DNA from: Bacillota bacterium
GTDB lineage: Bacteria; Bacillota_C; Negativicutes; Sporomusales; Sporomusaceae
Direction: 5' to 3'
Length of the DNA stretch: 5,714 nt
Assembly (NCBI GenBank): GCA_023441125.1
Contig: JAEZQV010000167.1
Location: forward strand, 1 to 5,714
Below, piece by piece: positions 1 through 5,714 of the stretch. The notes beneath the pieces were generated by a model. That model worked only from the letters and a program-made list of their open reading frames with translations. It had not been told where the DNA came from and searched no databases. A program made the position numbers and the translations under genes. Positions within the stretch are counted from its first letter, which is position 1, and each line of letters opens with the position of its first letter.

Positions 1-1160
<1,160 letters not shown>

Positions 1161-1163
<3 letters not shown>

Positions 1164-1169
1164 TATAAT
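1161..1169 (+). promoter_or_regulatory. Putative extended -10 promoter for gatCAB
   Basis: The bases TGATATAAT form a perfect extended -10 element (TGn-TATAAT), and its TGA is the ligA stop codon. No good -35 box lies 16-18 bases upstream (around 1141-1147), which is tolerated when the extended -10 is present. Transcription would start near 1176, leaving a leader of about 45 bases before gatC. The -10 also sits in a small odd-length inverted repeat, GATAT-A-ATATC (1162-1172), which may be chance. That this promoter is active is inference; gatCAB may also be read through from ligA. Confidence 0.5.
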
Positions 1170-1221
1170 ATCTGTTATTATTGAAAATACTGGCACATTT
1201 TGCCTTTGGGAAGGTGATCTG

Positions 1222-1512
1222 ATGAAAATTACCCGCCAAGATGTTGAAAACGTGGCTCTGTTGTCACGGCTGGAAATGACGAAGGAAGAACTGGATGCCT
1301 ACGCCGGTCAGCTGAATGCTATCCTGGAGTATGCCGACGTTCTTAATAAATTGAATACCAAGGACGTTGAGCCAACGGCTCACGTACTGCCGCTTAAGAA
1401 TGTTATGCGTGCCGACGAGGTCAAGCCGTCACTGCCGCGGGAACTGGCGCTGGCCAATGCGCCGGAGACCGAGGACGGCTATTTCAAAGTCCCCAAGATT
1501 ATGGAAGGGTAG
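1222..1512 (+). CDS. gatC: Asp-tRNA(Asn)/Glu-tRNA(Gln) amidotransferase subunit GatC
   Basis: GatC is the small subunit of the cytoplasmic GatCAB amidotransferase. In the known complexes it wraps around the GatA-GatB interface and stabilises GatA. The product has 96 residues, the normal size for the family. Family features visible are the N-terminal helix pair (ALLSRLEMTKEEL and the following LNAILEYADVLNKLN), the DVEPTAHVLPLKNVMRADE stretch, and the C-terminal GYFKVPKIME tail. The start is ATG 1222. It follows a site at 1213-1219 (GGTGATC) that pairs with the 3' end of 16S rRNA, and it gives the canonical MKITRQDVENVALLSRL N-terminus. The frame stays open upstream to 1120, but that part overlaps ligA and does not look like GatC. 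gatA follows directly, so the two are surely co-transcribed. Confidence 0.97.
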   Translation: MKITRQDVENVALLSRLEMTKEELDAYAGQLNAILEYADVLNKLNTKDVEPTAHVLPLKNVMRADEVKPSLPRELALANAPETEDGYFKVPKIMEG

Positions 1513-1517
1513 AGGAT

Positions 1518-1524
1518 GGGAGGT
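1518..1524 (+). promoter_or_regulatory. Ribosome binding site deciding the gatA start
   Basis: GGGAGGT lies 6 bases before the GTG at 1531, an ideal distance. An in-frame ATG at 1516 overlaps this site, so initiation at the ATG would bury the Shine-Dalgarno sequence inside the coding region. The ATG has its own weaker purine stretch (GAAGGG, 1504-1509), so it cannot be fully excluded. Confidence 0.75.
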
Positions 1525-1530
1525 CAACAA

Positions 1531-2991
1531 GTGGAACTATTCAAGAAACCGGTTCATGCCTTGCATGAACTGCTGGTGAACAAGGAAATATCGGCCGTGG
1601 AACTGGCCAAGGACGTCCTGGCTAGAACCGACGCCGTTGAAGCTAAGATACGTTCATACATAACCGAAACCAGGGACGCGGCGCTGGCTCAGGCCGCCCG
1701 CGTCGACGAAAAAATCGCCCGGGGCGAGGCTATTGCGCCGCTGGCCGGCATTCCCGGCGCGCTGAAAGACAATATCTGCACTAAGGGTGTTAAAACGACC
1801 TGCGCCTCTAAAATACTGGCCAACTTCGTGCCGCCGTACGACGCCACCGTAGTGGACAGGCTGGCAACTCAGGATGCCGTCATTACCGGCAAAGCCAACT
1901 GCGACGAATTCGCCATGGGCGGTTCCACTGAAAACTCCGGCTTTTTTGTGACCCGCAATCCGTGGGACACCGAGCGGGTCCCCGGCGGTTCCAGCGGCGG
2001 TTCGGCTTCGGCGGTAGCGGCCGGCGAGGCGATCTGGGCGCTCGGCTCTGACACCGGCGGCTCGATTCGCCAGCCGGCCGCCTATTGCGGCAATGTCGGC
2101 CTTAAACCAACCTATGGCCGGGTATCCCGCTACGGTTTGGTGGCCTATGCCTCTTCCCTGGACCAGATCGGTCCCATTACCCGGGACGTTACCGACAGCG
2201 CCCTGGTCTTAAATGCCATCGCCGGGCATGACGCCAAGGACTCGACCTCGATCAACGCCGCCGCCCCGGATTATACTAAAGCGCTGGTGGCCGATGTCAA
2301 GGGCCTTAAGATCGGCTTGCCCAAAGAATATTTCGCCGCCGGCATCCAGCCGGAAGTGGCCGAAGCCATTGATAAAGCCGTAAAACAACTGGTGGCCATG
2401 GGCGCCGAAGTGCAGGAAGTATCCCTGCCGCACACCGAATACGCCTTGCCGGCCTATTATCTCATCGCTCCGGCGGAAGCCAGCTCCAACCTGGCCCGCT
2501 ATGACGGCGTGGGTTTCGGCCACCGGGCCGAGGGCACCGATATTATCGATATGTACAAAAAGACCCGCAGCGAAGGCTTCGGTCCGGAAGTCAAGCGCCG
2601 GATCATGCTCGGCACCTATGCCTTAAGCTCGGGTTACTATGATGCCTATTACCTCAAAGCCCTGCAGGTGCGCACCCTGGTTAAGCAGGATTTTGACAAG
2701 GCCTTGGCCGCAGTCGACGTCCTGATTACGCCGACCGCGCCGACGACGGCTTTTAAGATCGGCGAGCTCAGCGATCCCTTGGCCATGTACCTGCAGGACA
2801 TCTGCACCATTCCCATCAACCTGGCCGGCCTGCCCGGAATCTCGCTGCCCTGCGGCTTTGCCCACGGCCTGCCGGTAGGCATGCAGATTATCGGCAAACC
2901 GCTGGCTGAGGCTACTATTATTCAGGCGGCTTACGCCTTCGAACAGGCCAACGATTATCATACGCGTCTTGCGCCGCTGGGGGAGGTTTAA
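1531..2991 (+). CDS. gatA: Asp-tRNA(Asn)/Glu-tRNA(Gln) amidotransferase subunit GatA (glutaminase)
   Basis: GatA is the amidase-signature subunit of GatCAB. It hydrolyses glutamine and sends the ammonia through a tunnel to GatB, where the activated Glu or Asp on the tRNA is amidated. From the GTG at 1531 the product has 486 residues, the usual length, and begins [15 protein letters not shown] like its relatives. The Ser-cisSer-Lys triad is complete: K79 (in GALKDN), S154 (in the GGSSGGS amidase signature) and S178 (in [11 protein letters not shown]). These numbers equal those of the S. aureus enzyme, which supports the GTG start over the in-frame ATG at 1516 (five residues longer). The conserved [20 protein letters not shown] block follows. 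The gene starts 18 bases after gatC, and the gatB ribosome site lies inside its last codons. The frame is intact, with no missing catalytic residue. Confidence 0.96.
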   Translation: MELFKKPVHALHELLVNKEISAVELAKDVLARTDAVEAKIRSYITETRDAALAQAARVDEKIARGEAIAPLAGIPGALKDNICTKGVKTTCASKILANFVPPYDATVVDRLATQDAVITGKANCDEFAMGGSTENSGFFVTRNPWDTERVPGGSSGGSASAVAAGEAIWALGSDTGGSIRQPAAYCGNVGLKPTYGRVSRYGLVAYASSLDQIGPITRDVTDSALVLNAIAGHDAKDSTSINAAAPDYTKALVADVKGLKIGLPKEYFAAGIQPEVAEAIDKAVKQLVAMGAEVQEVSLPHTEYALPAYYLIAPAEASSNLARYDGVGFGHRAEGTDIIDMYKKTRSEGFGPEVKRRIMLGTYALSSGYYDAYYLKALQVRTLVKQDFDKALAAVDVLITPTAPTTAFKIGELSDPLAMYLQDICTIPINLAGLPGISLPCGFAHGLPVGMQIIGKPLAEATIIQAAYAFEQANDYHTRLAPLGEV

Positions 2992-2994
2992 GCC

Positions 2995-4437
2995 ATGAAA
3001 TACGAAACAGTCATTGGACTGGAAGTCCATTCCGAATTAAAAACCGCATCGAAGATTTTCTGCGGCTGCAGCACCCAATTCGGTGCTGAGCAAAATACCA
3101 ATGTGTGTCCGGTCTGCCTGGGGCTGCCAGGCGTGCTGCCGGTTATCAACGAAAAGGTCGTGGAGTTTGCCGTTCGAGCCGGCCTGGCCTTAAACTGCCA
3201 GATTCTGCCCTTCAGCAAATTTGACCGCAAGAATTACTACTATCCCGACCTGCCCAAAAACTATCAGACTTCCCAGTATGACCTGCCCATCGCCGTTAAC
3301 GGCTACCTGGACATTGAGGTCGACGGCCAGACCAAGCGCATCGGCATCACCCGTGTCCATATGGAGGAAGACGCCGGCAAGCTGGTGCATTCCGGCACAA
3401 TTTCTAACAGTGAATACGCCCTGGTCGATTACAACCGCACCGGCGTGCCGCTCATTGAAATCGTGTCTGAACCGGATCTTCGCTCGCCGGAGGAAGCCAA
3501 GGCCTATCTGGAAAAAATGAAAGCCATTCTCCAATATATCGATGTATCTGACTGCAAGATGGAAGAGGGCAGCCTGCGCTGCGACGCCAACATTTCGTTG
3601 CGGCCGGCCGGTACAGAGCCGTTCGGCATCAAAGCCGAGCTCAAAAATCTCAACTCGTTCCGCTCGGTGCAGCGGGGGCTTGAATATGAGGTGGAACGCC
3701 AAACCCAGGTGCTGGAGGAAGGCGGCCGCGTCATTCAGGAAACCCGTTCCTGGGATGAAAATAAAGGCGTGACCTTGTCCATGCGCAGCAAGGAACAGGC
3801 CCATGACTACCGCTATTTCCCCGAGCCGGAACTGGTGCCCATTGTGGTCGACCCCGCCAGGGTGGCAAGCATTCGCGCCAGTCTGCCCGAACTGCCGGAC
3901 GCCCGTAAGGCCAGGTTAATGGCCGATTACGGCCTGTCGGCTTATGACGCTGAAACGATCACCGTCAGCCGGGCCATGGCCGATTATTATGATGCGGCCG
4001 TACAAGCCGGCGCTGAAGCCAAAGCGGCCGCCAACTGGCTGATGGGCGATGTCTCCAAGCATCTGAACGCCGCCAATACCGCCATCGAAGCCTGCCCGGT
4101 GTCGCCGGCGCAGCTGGCCGGCCTCATTGCCCTGATCAATAAAGGCACCATCTCCGGCAAAATTGCCAAGACGGTGTTTGAGGGCATGTGGTCCAGCGGC
4201 AAGGACGCCGAGACCATTGTCAAAGAGCAGGGCCTGGTGCAAATCAGCGATGAAGGCGCCATTGTCGCCATTGTTGACGGCGTAATCGCCGCCAACCCGC
4301 AATCGGTCGCCGACTTTAAAGCCGGCAAGGAAAAGGCCATCGGCTTCCTGGTCGGCCAGGTCATGAAGCAAAGCAAAGGCCGCGCCAACCCGGAACTTGT
4401 CAACAAATTGCTGAAAGAACGGCTGGCTTTACTATAG
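2995..4437 (+). CDS. gatB: Asp-tRNA(Asn)/Glu-tRNA(Gln) amidotransferase subunit GatB
   Basis: GatB binds the misacylated tRNA, phosphorylates its Glu or Asp side chain with ATP, and uses ammonia from GatA to form Gln- or Asn-tRNA. The product has 480 residues, full length for the family. The cradle (kinase) domain spans about 1-290. It shows [13 protein letters not shown] with E10 and H12, [16 protein letters not shown] (84-99), [11 protein letters not shown] (122-132), the family signature [18 protein letters not shown] (145-162) and [12 protein letters not shown] (271-282). A CxC-x12-CxxC set (C23, C25, C38, C41) looks like a metal site. The helical and YqeY-like tail (about 295-480) ends [17 protein letters not shown] and is the part known to contact the tRNA elbow. 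ATG 2995 lies 7 bases after GGGAGGT (2981-2987) and 3 bases after the gatA stop, an arrangement suited to translational coupling. A terminator follows 43 bases after the stop. Confidence 0.97.
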   Translation: MKYETVIGLEVHSELKTASKIFCGCSTQFGAEQNTNVCPVCLGLPGVLPVINEKVVEFAVRAGLALNCQILPFSKFDRKNYYYPDLPKNYQTSQYDLPIAVNGYLDIEVDGQTKRIGITRVHMEEDAGKLVHSGTISNSEYALVDYNRTGVPLIEIVSEPDLRSPEEAKAYLEKMKAILQYIDVSDCKMEEGSLRCDANISLRPAGTEPFGIKAELKNLNSFRSVQRGLEYEVERQTQVLEEGGRVIQETRSWDENKGVTLSMRSKEQAHDYRYFPEPELVPIVVDPARVASIRASLPELPDARKARLMADYGLSAYDAETITVSRAMADYYDAAVQAGAEAKAAANWLMGDVSKHLNAANTAIEACPVSPAQLAGLIALINKGTISGKIAKTVFEGMWSSGKDAETIVKEQGLVQISDEGAIVAIVDGVIAANPQSVADFKAGKEKAIGFLVGQVMKQSKGRANPELVNKLLKERLALL

Positions 4438-4480
4438 GCAAGCCAATAAAGACAATATAAACTAACACATAAATTCCCAG

Positions 4481-4511
4481 ACAGGGTGCATGCTTTGCAC
4501 CCTGTTTTTTT
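4481..4511 (+). terminator. Intrinsic terminator after gatB
   Basis: A perfect 10-bp stem (ACAGGGTGCA at 4481-4490 with TGCACCCTGT at 4496-4505) encloses a five-base loop and runs straight into seven T residues (4505-4511). This is a textbook rho-independent terminator. It has a T tract only on the plus strand, so it is one-directional. It ends the ligA/gatCAB unit and makes the next gene a separate transcription unit. Confidence 0.95.
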
Positions 4512-4524
4512 GCATGAAAGACTG

Positions 4525-4552
4525 TTGGCACGCACATAATGGTATTGATACG
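4525..4552 (+). promoter_or_regulatory. Weak candidate promoter for the CPBP-family gene
   Basis: A promoter is expected between the terminator and 4576. TTGGCA (4525-4530) matches the -35 consensus at five of six bases, but the best -10 at proper spacing (GATACG, 4547-4552) is poor. A better -10-like hexamer, CATAAT (4535-4540), has no matching -35 upstream. The choice between them cannot be made by eye. Confidence 0.25.
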
Positions 4553-4575
4553 CCAAAAAAAGAGGTCAAAAAGCC

Positions 4576-5253
4576 ATGTTAAAAGCTACCTGGGATTTGC
4601 GTGCGGTACTGTCCATCCACATTCTGCGCCTGGCGGCCGGCATACTGGTGGTGCGCTTCCTATACCCCCTGTTTTTTACCGCCAGTCCGTTTGTCATCGA
4701 ATTAACCGACCGGTTCATCGTGCTGGCTTTGGTAGTATGGAAGGTCCGTGATACGCAGGGAAGCTGGCGGGAACTGGGGCTCTCGCGGCGCAACTGGCGC
4801 GCTAATGTCCTGAAAGGCCTGGCCGGCGGCACGGCGCTGCTCCTGGTCAGTCTGTACAGCGAACGCGTCTATACTACCGTACTGCTGGTGGAACCGACCC
4901 AGCATCCGCTTGTGGCCCAGGTACAGGCAGCCGTCTCCTGGGAGCAACTCATCATACCCTTGTTTCTCGCCGGAATTGCTGCGCCGGTAACAGAGGAAAT
5001 GCTGTACCGGCTCTTTACTTTTTTGCCGCTTAAGGACAAATGGGGGCTGTGGGGCGGAGCCTTAGCCAGCGCCGGCATTTTTGCCCTGTTTCACTTTAAT
5101 GCCTATTGGCTGGCGGAAATGATTATTGTCGGTATCGGCTTCGCCCTGCTGTACTACTGGACCGGTTCGCTTTTAACCGCGATTACGGCCCACTCCTTTA
5201 TTAATACCAGCAAAATCGTCATGATGTATCTGGGTGTGCCGCTGGTGCCGTGA
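4576..5253 (+). CDS. CPBP-family intramembrane metalloprotease (Abi/CAAX protease family)
   Basis: The product is a 225-residue polytopic membrane protein of the CPBP family (CAAX prenyl endopeptidase, Rce1-like). The family includes glutamate-dependent intramembrane endopeptidases and proteins linked to bacteriocin self-immunity. All family motifs are present: EExxYR as E140-E141-M-L-Y144-R145, FxxxH as F169 to H173, and HxxxN as H206 to N210, so it is predicted to be catalytically competent. Hydrophobic segments lie near residues 11-34, 38-55, 78-95, 124-143, 157-175, 177-196 and 198-219, with a basic stretch (RRNWR) at 71-75 between them. ATG 4576 follows AGAGGT (4561-4566) at 9 bases. The gene stands alone behind the gat terminator and 112 bases ahead of the next gene. 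No prenylation or bacteriocin partner is visible, so its substrate is unknown. Confidence 0.9.
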   Translation: MLKATWDLRAVLSIHILRLAAGILVVRFLYPLFFTASPFVIELTDRFIVLALVVWKVRDTQGSWRELGLSRRNWRANVLKGLAGGTALLLVSLYSERVYTTVLLVEPTQHPLVAQVQAAVSWEQLIIPLFLAGIAAPVTEEMLYRLFTFLPLKDKWGLWGGALASAGIFALFHFNAYWLAEMIIVGIGFALLYYWTGSLLTAITAHSFINTSKIVMMYLGVPLVP

Positions 5254-5365
5254 CAACCTAACGTGATAGGATAAAGGTTAGGAAGGCAACAGTATAGCAG
5301 GAATTTTTTTATGAGACAGAGAATCCATCTATGTGGAAAAATTTGCATAGGTGGAGTGATAACAA
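5254..5365 (+). other. AT-richer intergenic leader before the Cys-rich gene
   Basis: These 112 bases are visibly richer in A and T than the flanking genes. They hold a 6-bp inverted repeat (CCTAAC at 5257-5262 with GTTAGG at 5277-5282, 14-base loop) with no T tract close behind, and a run of seven T residues at 5304-5310. I see no convincing terminator for the upstream gene. GTGACA (5250-5255) resembles a -35 box but has no good -10 at normal spacing. Two very short reading frames run into the next gene: 5311-5373 (20 codons) and 5331-5369 (12 codons). The latter ends in an ATGA overlap with the start codon at 5366. Confidence 0.4.
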
Positions 5366-5524
5366 ATGAGTAATGAGCAAGAAGTCAGTTGTCTAAAACC
5401 CGATGTAAACTGCCCCTGTCCCCAAACAGAATGTGACAACCACTCGCAGTGTTGTAAATGTGTGACACTGCATCGGGGGCAAAACAGTCCAACATCATGT
5501 ATGGCCGCGCTGATTAACAAATAG
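5366..5524 (+). CDS. Small cysteine-rich protein, possibly DUF6485-like
   Basis: This is a 52-residue protein with eight cysteines (C9, C16, C18, C23, C29, C30, C32, C45) and two histidines (H26, H36). The pattern CxCx4Cx5CCxCVxxHRx7C recalls a group of very short cytosolic proteins of unknown function common in anaerobes, which I recall as DUF6485-like; that match is from memory and unverified. Clustered CC and CxC pairs suggest binding of zinc or another metal, or an Fe-S centre. No signal peptide or membrane segment is seen. ATG 5366 follows a GGAG (5353-5356) at 9 bases. Codon use is less GC-rich than in the gat genes. It is a stand-alone frame between the CPBP gene and the Lon-like gene, on the same strand as both. 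The function cannot be stated. Confidence 0.75.
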   Translation: MSNEQEVSCLKPDVNCPCPQTECDNHSQCCKCVTLHRGQNSPTSCMAALINK

Positions 5525-5552
5525 TGCGCCCAAGCGGCGGCGCGCAGATTTT
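5524..5552 (+). terminator. GC-rich hairpin, possible weak terminator or attenuator
   Basis: GTGCGCC (5524-5530) can pair with GGCGCGC (5539-5545), including one G-U pair, around an eight-base loop. The stem begins on the last base of the preceding stop codon. Only a short, interrupted T stretch (TTTT at 5549-5552) follows, so termination is likely to be partial. It may separate the Cys-rich gene from the Lon-like gene or modulate read-through. Confidence 0.35.
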
Positions 5553-5582
5553 GTATTTGAAAACAAAGGGAGGACTTTTTTC

Positions 5583-5714
5583 ATGCCAATTAGTCAGGAA
5601 TTGCCAGTTGAGAAACTCCGCTTTAACTGTGATGAAAACGTCTTTAACTTTGTCACGACAGAAACAGTACCGCCATTAGAAGTCATGATCGGCCAGGAAC
5701 GGGCGGTTAAAGCT
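5583..5714 (+). CDS. Lon-like AAA ATP-dependent protease, N-terminal part (3' end outside window)
   Basis: Only the first 44 residues are inside the window; the frame is open to the right edge. The sequence LPVEKLRFNCD, then TETVPPLEVMIGQERAVKA, matches the start of the Lon-related ATP-dependent proteases of the YcbZ/LonB-like type. In these, an N-terminal region leads into an AAA+ ATPase and a C-terminal S16 serine-lysine protease domain. The IGQERA motif is the typical lead into the AAA module. Neither the Walker motifs nor the catalytic Ser-Lys pair can be seen here. ATG 5583 follows GGGAGGA (5568-5574) at 8 bases, a strong site. The gene begins 58 bases after the Cys-rich gene. The assignment rests on a short stretch but a characteristic one. 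Confidence 0.82.
   Translation, partial: MPISQELPVEKLRFNCDENVFNFVTTETVPPLEVMIGQERAVKA

Noticed and set aside
1176..1192. Possible CodY-like box around TTATTGAAAATA in the gatC leader
   Set aside because: Only about nine of fifteen positions fit the consensus, mainly in one half, which is no better than expected in AT-rich DNA.
3190..3804. Minus-strand open frame of 204 codons opposite gatB
   Set aside because: It lies fully opposite a canonical gene, and its composition is what the reverse complement of GC-rich codons gives. It has no recognisable motif or ribosome site. Similar antisense frames at 693-1196, 3916-4371 and 3987-4556 were rejected for the same reason.
4539..4751. Plus-strand 70-codon frame overlapping the start of the CPBP gene
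   Set aside because: It is out of frame with a clear CPBP protein and shows no motif; it is a shadow frame.
5257..5310. CCTAAC/GTTAGG repeat plus the T run as a terminator for the CPBP gene
   Set aside because: The stem is only six pairs with a 14-base loop, and the T run lies more than 20 bases away, so the geometry does not fit an intrinsic terminator.
5329..5520. Minus-strand 63-codon frame opposite the Cys-rich gene
   Set aside because: The plus frame has an ordered cysteine pattern and a ribosome site, while the minus frame has neither and lies opposite it.

Overview
The window is a dense, entirely plus-strand stretch of bacterial chromosome with housekeeping content. The coding DNA is GC-rich, with many GCC, GGC and CTG codons, and the genes have strong purine-rich Shine-Dalgarno sites. 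The GatCAB amidotransferase genes, the ligA-gatC-gatA-gatB order and the Lon-like AAA protease at the right edge fit a Firmicute-type anaerobe. A member of the Negativicutes (Sporomusa/Pelosinus-like) is my best guess, but it rests on general resemblance and not on a search.

Layout. Positions 1-1163 hold the C-terminal 386 residues of the NAD-dependent DNA ligase LigA; its start lies left of the window. A perfect extended -10 promoter motif overlaps the ligA stop codon. It is followed by gatC (1222-1512), gatA (1531-2991, GTG start) and gatB (2995-4437), separated by only 18 and 3 bases. A strong intrinsic terminator at 4481-4511 closes this transcription unit. Next comes a separate gene for a CPBP-family (CAAX protease and bacteriocin-processing) membrane protein (4576-5253). 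It is followed by an AT-richer leader of about 110 bases, a 52-residue cysteine-rich protein (5366-5524), a GC-rich hairpin, and the first 44 codons of a Lon-like AAA protease that runs off the right edge.

How the genes work together. LigA seals nicks in replication and repair. GatC, GatA and GatB form the amidotransferase that converts misacylated Glu-tRNAGln and/or Asp-tRNAAsn to the correct amide form, so the organism very probably makes at least one of these tRNAs by the indirect route. The three downstream genes are not linked to this pathway. Two of them are proteases or likely proteases, but nothing in the sequence proves a shared function.

I see no mobile element, CRISPR array, tRNA or rRNA, and no clear undescribed system. 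The most open item is the small eight-cysteine protein with its leader region.
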